From: Planctomycetaceae bacterium
Lineage (GTDB): Bacteria; Planctomycetota; Planctomycetia; Pirellulales; Thermoguttaceae
DNA: 5,877 nucleotides
Reading direction: 5' to 3'
Assembly (NCBI GenBank): GCA_031274385.1
Contig: JAISQH010000599.1
Span: 1 to 5,877, forward strand
A program made the position numbers and the translations under genes. The notes under the pieces are model-generated. The model worked only from the letters and a program-made list of their open reading frames with translations, was not told the DNA's origin and ran no database searches. Positions 1 to 5,877 of this stretch are shown here, piece by piece; the stretch's first letter is position 1, and every line of letters starts with the position of its first letter.

Positions 1-1
1 A

Positions 2-71
2 CAGTAACCGGTTGTTGGTAGTCGGTTATTAGTTGTATCACTAATTACTGACTGCCAACAACCGGCTACTG
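2..71. repeat. Long imperfect inverted repeat (32-bp arms, 6-nt loop) downstream of csrA
   Basis: Bases 2-33 match the reverse complement of bases 40-71 at 28 of 32 positions, leaving a 6-base loop at 34-39. The core CCGGTTGTTGG and its complement are perfect. The right flank (about 64-87) continues with degenerate copies of the same short words: GGCTACT occurs at 64-70 and 78-84, with CTACTGACTACTGG spanning them. The element starts 22 bases past the csrA stop codon, so it would form a strong hairpin at the 3' end of the csrA transcript. No U-run follows the hairpin within the window, so it is not a classical intrinsic terminator, although it could stabilise the 3' end. The regular word structure suggests a dispersed intergenic repeat family, which one copy cannot prove. 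The left boundary may lie outside the window. Confidence 0.8.
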
Positions 72-93
72 ACTACTGGCTACTAACAATTAA

Positions 94-435
94 CTATTGC
101 GAAATAATGTCTGCGATTCCGCTGCCAAAACTAACTGTTGAATGGTCAATCTCAACAGGTAACCCTTTACTTTTCCGCGCTTCGAGTTTTTTCTCCAGCG
201 GAGCGGTATATTTTTTGGGTTTTGGCGATAATTCCGTCTGTTCCGAATGATTGGTATTACTGATTTCGTGTTTTTCACGTGCAATCGCGTCATAAATTTC
301 CTGACGATGAACGGAAACATCAGAAGGTGCCTGAATACCAAGCCGAACCCGATCTCCGCGAATATCAACAATAGTTACAATAACATTGTCACCAATATAA
401 ATACTTTCGTCCCGATATCTTGAAAGGACTAACAT
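94..435 (-). CDS. csrA: Carbon storage regulator CsrA (RsmA), with extended C-terminal tail
   Basis: A 113-residue CsrA, the small homodimeric RNA-binding protein that binds GGA motifs in mRNA leaders and changes translation or stability. Residues 1-48 align without gaps to the classical family: MLVLSR start, IGD at 14-16, RVRLGIQAP at 29-37 and VSVHRQEIY at 40-48. The RNA-contact residues L4 and R44 are both kept. The ATG start is fixed by the MLVLSR signature and by an AAGGAG ribosome site 7 bases upstream. Classical CsrA is about 60-70 residues; here about 50 more follow the C-terminal helix. That tail is charged and probably disordered, with basic PKPKK (72-76) and KKLEARKSK (82-90) stretches, and ends in a more hydrophobic FGSGIADIISQ. 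The gene stands alone, with no fliW or flagellar gene beside it in the window. Identity is secure; the tail's role is unknown. Confidence 0.96.
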   Translation of the reverse strand: MLVLSRYRDESIYIGDNVIVTIVDIRGDRVRLGIQAPSDVSVHRQEIYDAIAREKHEISNTNHSEQTELSPKPKKYTAPLEKKLEARKSKGLPVEIDHSTVSFGSGIADIISQ

Positions 436-442
436 ATTTGTT

Positions 443-448
443 CTCCTT
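443..448 (-). promoter_or_regulatory. Shine-Dalgarno of csrA overlapping a GGA motif
   Basis: On the minus strand AAGGAG sits 7 bases before the csrA ATG. It is the clearest ribosome site in the window; the other genes have weak or no SD. It contains AGGA, the core of a CsrA-binding site, and a second GGA (within ATCGGAAA) lies roughly 20 bases further upstream in the leader. This arrangement fits translational self-repression by CsrA, as known in E. coli. That regulation is inference. Confidence 0.7.
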
Positions 449-641
449 AATTGATTCTTTTTCCGATGTTGATTGAAATAACGCTCGAATAATGTGATGA
501 TAACGTGGGTCGGAACAAAAATTCTTTTTCAAAATTTTCAAAACATGATGTCTTTATGGAATCGTTTTAAAAGTTCCGATGCTTTATATTTTCGTCATCT
601 CCAGAGAATAGATTGAGTTAAATAAATAAAAAAGAGAAAAT

Positions 642-684
642 AGAAAAAATGCGTATGTTGTGCGAAACGTCTTTGAAAGACAAC
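642..684 (-). terminator. Possible weak intrinsic terminator after the XylR-like gene
   Basis: Read on the minus strand, GTCTTTCAAAGAC (681-669) can fold into a short 5-bp hairpin, with outer GUU/AAC pairing between 682-684 and 657-659. A run of six U at 650-645 follows a few bases later, and more U-rich sequence continues to about 621. The position, about 60 bases beyond the stop codon at 742, suits the end of the GT-like/XylR transcript. The stem is short and poor in GC, so this is only a candidate. Confidence 0.3.
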
Positions 685-741
685 TTTGTAACTATCCGCT
701 TTCGCCGGTTCGAGAGCAAGCAAGTGAAGAAGAATTAGTTG

Positions 742-1908
742 TTACTGGTTATTTTCTTCATTTTGAAATTTCAGGCGATACTGTTTTGGTGTCATTTTTA
801 CGGTATGGCGGAAATTACGAACAAAATACTCTGTTGAGGTAAAACCAATCTGTTCGCCGATTTTTGTAATGGAAAGATTGGTATTTCGCAAGATGGCTTT
901 GGCTCGTTCTATTCGGATTCGATGTAATTCTTGCTCTGGAGTATGTCCCAGCGACTCGTGGAATTTCCGAATCAATGTTCGCGGCGACAGATCGACGGCG
1001 TCGGCAATATCTTGAACAGTAATATGTAAAAGAACCTGTTGCGAAATGAAATACAACGCTTTAGCAACATCAGGATCAGCAACCGTAATAAAATCAGTTG
1101 AAACACGCGCCACCACATCAATTGGCGGAATGAGAATCGGTATTTTCGGTAATACCTGCTTGTTGATTTTTCTATCGAGCAGCCAAGCGGCTTGGTAACC
1201 CGTTTGGTGTCCGTCAACCGCAATACTGGAAAGAGTCGGCGAAGTGGCATTGCACAACGTGATATTGTTTTCAACACCGAGAATAGCAATTTCATGCGGC
1301 ACCGCGATTTCCGCAATTTGACAAAGGTTAATCAGATAAACTGCCTGACTGTCACTTGGACAAAAGAGTCCGATTGGTTTTGGAATGGCGCGGAGCCAAT
1401 GGAGGATTCGCGATTCTGTTTTGTCCGTCACCTTCAACGAGAGGGACGCGTCATTTTTTCGTCGGCAAAACGGGTTGGTCAGGCATGAAAATCCGTTTGT
1501 TGCCAGATGTTCGGAATAAGCGGAATAAAATTGCGTTGACCACCAAGATTGACCGGTTGAAAAATATCCGAAGTGCCGCAATCCTTTGGATTGAAAATAA
1601 TCCGAAGCCATCACACCGAGACGGTTCCCATCGCAAAGGATGTCGGACGAACGAAAAACACCGTCACCGAGCAATTCAACAACCGGAACCTGAAGCGTTG
1701 TCAACCGTGATTCGGCAAAGACGGTTCGGGAAATGATTCCGTCGTAATGACATTGAACAAGTCGCGGAATCTTTTTTTCAAGACCGCGATCTTCGAGAAA
1801 AATAATCCAGTTTCCGTGTTCCAAAGCATAACGGGTGATTCCTTCAATGATTTGCCGACCATAGATACGCGAAGTTTCCACAAGAACCAAAATACGTTTT
1901 TTCTTCAT
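742..1908 (-). CDS. XylR-family transcriptional regulator (sugar-binding domain plus AraC-type HTH)
   Basis: A 388-residue regulator with the architecture and length of E. coli XylR (392 residues). Residues about 5-275 form a LacI/periplasmic-binding-protein-like sugar-sensing domain without the usual N-terminal LacI HTH. Signature stretches are GRQIIEGITRY (17-27), GNRLGVMASDYF (94-105), LGVENN (210-215), SPTLSSIAVDG (223-233) and PPIDVVARVSTD (261-272). Residues about 278-380 are an AraC DNA-binding domain: HTH 1 near VQDIADAVDLS (301-311 region) and HTH 2 near ITKIGEQIGFT, ending in the family motif MTPKQYR. It should act in the cytoplasm as a sugar-responsive activator or repressor; the sugar cannot be read from sequence. 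The ATG start matches the family's typical N-terminus. No Shine-Dalgarno is visible; the gene begins 15 bases after the upstream stop, so translation is probably coupled. No sugar-use gene is nearby to name a target, so I give no symbol. Confidence 0.9.
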   Translation of the reverse strand: MKKKRILVLVETSRIYGRQIIEGITRYALEHGNWIIFLEDRGLEKKIPRLVQCHYDGIISRTVFAESRLTTLQVPVVELLGDGVFRSSDILCDGNRLGVMASDYFQSKGLRHFGYFSTGQSWWSTQFYSAYSEHLATNGFSCLTNPFCRRKNDASLSLKVTDKTESRILHWLRAIPKPIGLFCPSDSQAVYLINLCQIAEIAVPHEIAILGVENNITLCNATSPTLSSIAVDGHQTGYQAAWLLDRKINKQVLPKIPILIPPIDVVARVSTDFITVADPDVAKALYFISQQVLLHITVQDIADAVDLSPRTLIRKFHESLGHTPEQELHRIRIERAKAILRNTNLSITKIGEQIGFTSTEYFVRNFRHTVKMTPKQYRLKFQNEENNQ

Positions 1909-1923
1909 GGCATTTGGTTGGCG

Positions 1924-3693
1924 TTAGCGGGAACCAACGCTTTGCGAATCGGCATTTTGGGGTTCAGCGTCCTTTTCTGTCAACTCATTTGGAACCGCCT
2001 GTTTTTTGAAAGCCGTCGTGCGGATTCTCAGACCGTTCGACGAACCGGAAGAAACAATCATTTCTCGTATCGCGTGATCGATAACACTGTTTGGTTTTCG
2101 GAAGGAACCGTTGGTCTTGGCGTTGTTGGAGTTGGATTGGGATTGGGATTGAATAAAACGTCTTTCTAAGATTTCAGGTTTGGAAATCCCCAACGCTTTG
2201 ATTTGACTGTCACGGAATTGTCGGACAATTTCACCAAAATGTTCCGGTTGACGAGCGGCGGCGAGAAAGGCTTGGGGTTCTTTGTTTTTTGAATCGACGC
2301 GGATCCATTCTTCCAAAACGATCATGGCTTCGTTGAACCGCGTCAACGAGAGCAACGCCAACGAATACCATCTCAGACAAAGCACGTCACGGCAACCGTT
2401 TAAATAGGCTAATTCCAGAGGAAGTACCGCCGTTTCCCAATTTCCGGCAGACGCCCGGCACGCTCCGGTAATTACTTCACGAATCAAATCGAGATCGGTT
2501 CCGCCCCAGATTGTTGCTGCGAATTCATGCCCTTTCGCTTCCTGAAGTTCCGCAATATACAGGTCGAGCAAATGCCGGTTGAATTCGGTACGATCACCGA
2601 TCAATTCCAGATTGGATTCGAGAACCCGAATCGCTTCCTGTCCCTTGCCGCGCAAACGATGAATCAACGCCAGACTTGTTACTGCCATTTCACGAATCCG
2701 AAGACGATGCCAAACGTCAAGCGTTGTCTGACCGTGACGAACAGCGGTTTCAAAAGTTCGTGCTGCGAGATCAAGTTTTCCTAATTGCTGAAGATGGGAA
2801 CCCATAAACGTCAAAAGTTGCATATTGACCGGAAAATGATCAAGTCCGGCAAGCAAAATTTTGGTCATTTCATTTTCAGGAATCGGCAAAACGGTCAGGG
2901 TTTCCCAAACGCCGTAATAAGCCGCCAAACGCAGATCATTTCGGGTTGTTTTTTCAATCAGATGAAGGAAATCGCGTCTGGCGTGAATTGAATCTCCCAA
3001 AACGGAAAGGGCTTCCGCTCTGGCAATTAAGGCATCATCGGTAATGGATTCACCTTGTTGTTCTGATAGTTTGTTTTGTTGTTCTGATTGTTTTCTTTGT
3101 TGTTCGATTATTTGTAAATGCCGGATTGCTTTGCGTTTTTGCCGGTTGGAATCTTGCTGACGCGAAGGGAGGAGAAAACGTCCCGGTGCGGCGTTGAGTC
3201 GAATCATCAGGCTGGCAGCCGACGAAAGAAGCGACGCTCTGATTTGTCCTTGAAAACGCAAGCCTTTTCGGAGTGGAATCAGGCGGGGTTCGATTGTTTC
3301 TTCATCCAGATCATGCCGGACTCCGTCGGTTCGGTAAAGACGGTGCAAGACCATGACATATAAGGAATGACGTTCGAGATCATTTGCCGTGAACAGCCGA
3401 AATTCTTCCAATGTTGTTTGATCGAAACGGTCTCCGGCATTCATCAAAAGGAGCCAATTCGTTTCATTTTGTGATTCGGCGAGTTCGATTAACTCATTGC
3501 GCAATGCGGCTTCGTCATGACAAGATGATGATTGGCGATAGGTTACGTTTTGGAGTTCCGTAAGATTCACGGCGGGTTCCGTACCAAGAACGAAAACAGA
3601 TTCCGAAAGAAGCCGGGCATCCCGAAGTGTTTCTTCTAATCCTTCAAAACCGTCTTCAACGACAATTCCGACAGCAATACGAATTTGGCTCAT
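1924..3693 (-). CDS. GT2-like (SunS-type) glycosyltransferase-fold protein with TPR region
   Basis: A 589-residue cytoplasmic-looking protein with no signal peptide or membrane segment. Residues 1-155 resemble the GT-A fold of family 2 transferases of the SunS/TPR type: IVVEDGFEGLEETL (10-23), strand ESVFVLGTEPA (31-41), WLLLMNAGDRF (80-90, the DxD region) and LRKGLRFQGQIRASL (141-155). Several motif residues are altered: the usual DTGSTD is GTEPAV, the DADE-like site is NAGD, and the usual IHE is IRA. It may be a weak or dead enzyme. A Q/E/K-rich linker (195-215) built of three heptads follows, then helical TPR-like repeats at about 219-480 (for example SHLQQLGKLDLAARTFETAV at 299-318). The last 75 residues are polar and probably disordered. 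There is no clear SD before the ATG at 3693. It is probably the first gene of a transcript with the XylR-like gene. Family assignment is fairly firm; catalytic activity and substrate are unknown. Confidence 0.75.
   Translation of the reverse strand: MSQIRIAVGIVVEDGFEGLEETLRDARLLSESVFVLGTEPAVNLTELQNVTYRQSSSCHDEAALRNELIELAESQNETNWLLLMNAGDRFDQTTLEEFRLFTANDLERHSLYVMVLHRLYRTDGVRHDLDEETIEPRLIPLRKGLRFQGQIRASLLSSAASLMIRLNAAPGRFLLPSRQQDSNRQKRKAIRHLQIIEQQRKQSEQQNKLSEQQGESITDDALIARAEALSVLGDSIHARRDFLHLIEKTTRNDLRLAAYYGVWETLTVLPIPENEMTKILLAGLDHFPVNMQLLTFMGSHLQQLGKLDLAARTFETAVRHGQTTLDVWHRLRIREMAVTSLALIHRLRGKGQEAIRVLESNLELIGDRTEFNRHLLDLYIAELQEAKGHEFAATIWGGTDLDLIREVITGACRASAGNWETAVLPLELAYLNGCRDVLCLRWYSLALLSLTRFNEAMIVLEEWIRVDSKNKEPQAFLAAARQPEHFGEIVRQFRDSQIKALGISKPEILERRFIQSQSQSNSNNAKTNGSFRKPNSVIDHAIREMIVSSGSSNGLRIRTTAFKKQAVPNELTEKDAEPQNADSQSVGSR
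2134..2151. repeat. Hexanucleotide repeat (GGATTG x3) inside the GT2-like gene
   Basis: Three perfect plus-strand copies of GGATTG, read on the minus strand as CAATCC codon pairs, encode Gln-Ser three times (residues 515-520). An Asn/Ser-rich stretch follows. Unit gain or loss would keep the frame, so it would only alter the length of the disordered tail. Confidence 0.9.
3049..3111. repeat. In-frame 21-bp tandem repeat, three units, inside the GT2-like gene
   Basis: TTGTTGTTCTGAT occurs at 3055-3067 and 3076-3088, and TTGTTGTTCGAT at 3097-3108, giving an exact 21-bp period. On the minus strand each unit encodes a seven-residue block centred on EQQ (E197, E204, E211). The blocks join the transferase-like head to the TPR region. 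A seven-residue period fits a helical or coiled-coil linker whose length can change by slippage without frameshift. Confidence 0.88.
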
Positions 3694-3917
3694 GGAATTT
3701 TCTGGAAATAATCATGGAGTCCTTCCGGTCTCCGGCGTATTTATCGTCAATACAGAACATTATCTCTTTGTATCGGCATAAAATCGGTTTTCCATCGACG
3801 TTTTTTATTGGAGGTCTTTTCCCCATACGTATTAACTTAAGCGTTTATTTTATCCTGTAGGCAAGGTAGGCTGCCTTGTTTAATTGAAACTTCACCAAAT
3901 GAATAGTGAGGAAATCA

Positions 3918-3980
3918 TTCACAGAAGGGTAAGGAAAGGTCAGGGAAGAATATTCCAAACTTCCCTTACCTTCCTGTGAA
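3918..3980. repeat. Overlapping inverted repeats with a shared right arm
   Basis: Bases 3918-3938 match the reverse complement of 3960-3980 at 18 of 21 positions, including a perfect TTCACAG/CTGTGAA outer stem. Bases 3933-3948 also match the reverse complement of 3960-3975 at 13 of 16, ending in a perfect GGGAAG/CTTCCC stem with an 11-base loop. The left side is itself a degenerate direct repeat (AAGGGTAAGGA, then AAGGTCAGGGA), so the right arm can pair with either copy but not both. It could be a regulatory switch, a protein-binding site or a small palindromic repeat element; the sequence does not decide. Confidence 0.65.
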
Positions 3981-4109
3981 AAATTCCTCCAAATAACAAT
4001 TAGGCAATAAAAATGAGAGAACTTTGTAGTAGCAAGAAATATCCGCACGACAATCACGTTGGGAAATACCCAGACCGTTCCATTATCGGGGTTCAAATAG
4101 TCAAAATGC

Positions 4110-4138
4110 TTGTACGGATCATGTTGTTCGGTTACAAT
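4110..4138 (+). promoter_or_regulatory. Candidate sigma-70-like promoter for the exported TPR gene
   Basis: TTGTAC (4110-4115) and TACAAT (4133-4138) are separated by 17 bases. The -10 matches consensus at five of six positions, but the -35 only at its TTG. Transcription would begin near 4145, giving a leader of about 90 bases before the GTG start. With a weak -35 and no supporting data, this is a guess based on spacing and position. Confidence 0.3.
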
Positions 4139-4236
4139 GGGAAAATTCGTTTGGGGAATATCTTGAAATTCACAAACGGGTTAAATGGAGTTGGAGATCA
4201 AAATAAGAGGTTGCGTGGCAAAGCACCGAGAATGTT

Positions 4237-5877
4237 GTGGAGAGACGCCGGTTGATTCATTTTGTTGTTCTGATTTTGTTTCTTTGTACCGGAACGGTTT
4301 TCGGTTTTACGGAATCTGATGTTCGATTTTTGCGCGGTCTTGCGGACAGGAATTTGTTTGAGTCGGTTGAAATTTTCTGCAACAGCGAATTTCAAAACCC
4401 GAACGTTTTAGCGATTCAAAAAACGCTTCTTGCTACGGAGTTGGTTCGGTCACGAACTCAGCAGATGCTCCTTGCGGAACCGGTTCGCCGCCCGGAACTT
4501 CGCAAGCGGCTCAGCGAACTCGAAACGCAATTGCTCGAAACGCCGTTACTTGCTTCGCCCGCTGAATGGAATGACCCCGAACTTTGGCTCGCCCGGAACT
4601 CCTTGCGCTTCCAATTTGCCGTTGCCGAATATTCGCTTGGCGATTGGCAACGTCTTGAGTCGGAGATTGTTCCTGCGTCGGCAAAGGACGAAGCGGCTCA
4701 GTTCGCCCGAACCACCTTGCTTCATTCCCTCGAACGCTTCCAACATTGCACCGAACAACTGGAGCAATTGCGGCAAAAAACCGGACTCAATACCGATCCG
4801 CTCTTCAAACGCCGTTTTCTTGTGCAACTCCACTCAATTCGTTATCAATCCGGTTTGGCTCAGATGTCGTTTGCTCTTACGTTTCCGTCGGGCGACGACC
4901 GGATATTTAGTTTGAACCGGGCGGTTGTTCTTTTAACGGAATTGGCATCGCTTCCCGTTGACGATCCGGTCATTTTCCGCAGCCGGATTGAACTTGCCAC
5001 CGCTCACCGTTTGCTGGGTCAACTTGAAAAAGGCAAGGAATGGCTGACTCGTTTGCAGAATGCGGAGTTGACGCCGGAACTCCGGTTCCAAGCCGAAGCG
5101 GAATTAATTCGGTATTACGACGCCGCCGGCAACATCAAGGAAGCCGTCCGAAAAATAGAGGAAAATCATCACGATTCGTCGATTTATCCCGATTACGAAT
5201 TGGCGAAGTTGGAGATTCTTCTTGCGTTGAGCCGTCAATTCAAGGAGAAAACCGAACAGCAAACTGAAATCAACCGGACGATTTTGGAGCAGATTCGGCG
5301 GATTGACCTGCAATTCGGAGCGTATTGGGGTCGCCGTGCCCGCATGTTTTTGGGTGCCTCTCACCTCACCGAAACCAGCCATATCGATACGCCATTACTA
5401 AAAATGCTTGCCGAAGACCAGTTTCAAAGCGGGCGATATACGGAAGCGGTTCGTTTTTTTGAAATGGCGAGCCGTCAGGCTGAGATTGCGGGGGATCAGG
5501 ACGGAATGTTCGGCAACGCCGTCTCTGCGATAGCGGTTCTGAGCGAAGTTTTGAACCGGCTTGAAACGCCGTCGCTTGCCCAACCCGAAATGGCGATTTC
5601 GCAAACCGAGATCGCGTTGTGCCGCCGTCAAATTATTGGGGGGTTGCGTGATCTTTCGATGCGGTATCCGCAATATCCGAATGCTGCCGAGTTGCATTTG
5701 AAGGCGATTGATCTTTCCGCTCAGGCGGTTTTGAAAAAGGAAATGCCGCTTGACAATTATCTGGTTTTGCTGAGGGAACATGCGGAAGAGTGGTCTGATT
5801 CCGTCAAGATTCCGCCTTTGTTATTACGAGCGGCGGTTCTTTTGGAGAGTCAGGGTCAATCGGCGGAGGTTCTGTTG
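4237..5877 (+). CDS. Exported helical-repeat (TPR-like) protein, 3' end beyond the window
   Basis: An uninterrupted frame of 547 codons to the window edge, with an in-frame stop just upstream at 4204-4206. The only start candidate that keeps a full signal peptide is GTG 4237. It gives MERRRLIHF, then a hydrophobic core to about residue 20, and a plausible signal peptidase I site after VFG (21-23). The preceding LFLC is a poor lipobox, so a lipoprotein is unlikely. There is no strong SD, only GAG 6 bases upstream. The mature part is almost all amphipathic helices. TPR-like pairs are visible at 247-274, 281-310 and about 388-415 (for example DQFQSGRYTEAVRFFEMA). Gaps between them look like degenerate repeats. 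No catalytic motif is seen. It probably acts outside the cytoplasmic membrane as a scaffold or interaction protein. It is divergent from the GT2-like/TPR gene. I do not recognise a named family. Confidence 0.85.
   Translation, partial: MERRRLIHFVVLILFLCTGTVFGFTESDVRFLRGLADRNLFESVEIFCNSEFQNPNVLAIQKTLLATELVRSRTQQMLLAEPVRRPELRKRLSELETQLLETPLLASPAEWNDPELWLARNSLRFQFAVAEYSLGDWQRLESEIVPASAKDEAAQFARTTLLHSLERFQHCTEQLEQLRQKTGLNTDPLFKRRFLVQLHSIRYQSGLAQMSFALTFPSGDDRIFSLNRAVVLLTELASLPVDDPVIFRSRIELATAHRLLGQLEKGKEWLTRLQNAELTPELRFQAEAELIRYYDAAGNIKEAVRKIEENHHDSSIYPDYELAKLEILLALSRQFKEKTEQQTEINRTILEQIRRIDLQFGAYWGRRARMFLGASHLTETSHIDTPLLKMLAEDQFQSGRYTEAVRFFEMASRQAEIAGDQDGMFGNAVSAIAVLSEVLNRLETPSLAQPEMAISQTEIALCRRQIIGGLRDLSMRYPQYPNAAELHLKAIDLSAQAVLKKEMPLDNYLVLLREHAEEWSDSVKIPPLLLRAAVLLESQGQSAEVLL

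Larger units (their letters stand above)
436..741. other. AT-rich gap between csrA and the XylR-like gene
   Basis: No coding region is supported here. The stretch should hold the csrA promoter and leader on the minus strand, but I found no convincing -35/-10 pair. A tandem 9-mer (TTTTCAAAA at 526-534 and 535-543) plus neighbouring A/T tracts could be bent DNA or an UP-like element upstream of csrA. Bases 604-651 are almost entirely A, G and T on the plus strand and very A-rich; read on the minus strand this is the U-rich stretch following the possible terminator at 657-684. A short plus-strand frame entering from about 660 overlaps the end of the regulator antisense and has no recognisable product. 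Confidence 0.6.
3694..4236. other. Gene-free divergent intergenic region
   Basis: The two genes flanking this 543-bp stretch point away from each other, so it should carry both promoters and leaders. Short frames exist on both strands (about 3845-4096 minus, 4013-4255 plus), but their products look random and the plus one overlaps the signal-peptide start of the next gene, so I do not call them. Seen inside: a small hairpin CAAGG/CCTTG at 3862-3878 followed by TTTAATT, the overlapping inverted repeats at 3918-3980, and a possible -35/-10 pair at 4110-4138. No convincing promoter for the minus-strand gene was found; the TTGACG at 3750-3745 lacks a good -10 at normal spacing. Confidence 0.6.

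Noticed and set aside
2..87. CRISPR array or transposon end
   Set aside because: There are no regular direct repeats with unique spacers, and no transposase gene or target duplication is visible; it is a single inverted repeat with degenerate flanking words.
660..842. Small plus-strand reading frame (60 codons) beginning in the csrA/XylR gap
   Set aside because: Its second half lies antisense to the well-supported AraC domain end, the product resembles nothing known, and the start is a GTG without a ribosome site.
1192..2169. Several plus-strand open frames opposite the XylR-like and GT2-like genes
   Set aside because: They are antisense to genes with strong family motifs and their products are rich in Arg, Asn and Phe without domain logic.
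3722..3750. TTGACG on the minus strand as the -35 box of the GT2-like gene
   Set aside because: At 16-18 bases spacing there is no acceptable -10 sequence, so no promoter was called.
3862..3878. CAAGG/CCTTG hairpin followed by TTTAATT as a rho-independent terminator
   Set aside because: The stem is only 5 bp, the U-run is interrupted, and no gene ends upstream of it on the plus strand.
3845..4096. Minus-strand 83-codon frame as a possible leader gene before the GT2-like gene
   Set aside because: No ribosome site, no recognisable sequence, and it runs through the inverted repeats at 3918-3980.
4013..4255. Plus-strand 80-codon frame in the divergent region
   Set aside because: No family resemblance or SD, and it overlaps the supported GTG start and signal peptide at 4237 in another frame.
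4430..5781. Open frames in other phases and on the minus strand across the right end
   Set aside because: All lie within the 547-codon frame that has a signal peptide and helical repeats; their sequences look like shadow translations.

Overview
The window looks like chromosomal DNA of moderate GC content from a bacterium of the Planctomycetota or a close relative (Verrucomicrobiota or Lentisphaerota remain possible). The reasons are a XylR-type AraC regulator of the kind that is abundant in those phyla, large TPR proteins with a degraded glycosyltransferase-like head, weak or absent Shine-Dalgarno sequences on most genes, and long AT-rich gaps between genes. The phylum call is inference from gene style; there is no rRNA or other phylogenetic marker here.

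Layout from left to right: a near-perfect 32-bp-arm inverted repeat (2-71) lies just beyond the 3' end of csrA. csrA (94-435, minus) encodes a complete CsrA core with an unusually long basic tail. A gene-free AT-rich gap (436-741) follows. Then comes a minus-strand pair, probably one transcript: a GT2-like/TPR protein (1924-3693, first) and a XylR-family sugar-responsive regulator (742-1908, second). The two are in the same reading frame, separated by one stop codon and five sense codons. A 543-bp gene-free divergent region (3694-4236) holds overlapping inverted repeats. The right quarter (4237-5877, plus) is one long GTG-started reading frame for an exported helical-repeat (TPR-like) protein that runs off the window edge.

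How the genes work together is not clear from the sequence. CsrA is a global post-transcriptional regulator, and the XylR-like protein should sense a sugar, but no sugar catabolism or transport gene lies in the window. The two TPR proteins are divergently arranged around one intergenic region and might share regulation; that is inference. I see no mobile element, CRISPR array, tRNA, rRNA or defence system. Nothing here amounts to a clear new system. The best candidates for a second look are the degraded active-site motifs of the GT2-like protein, the extended CsrA tail and the two intergenic inverted repeats.
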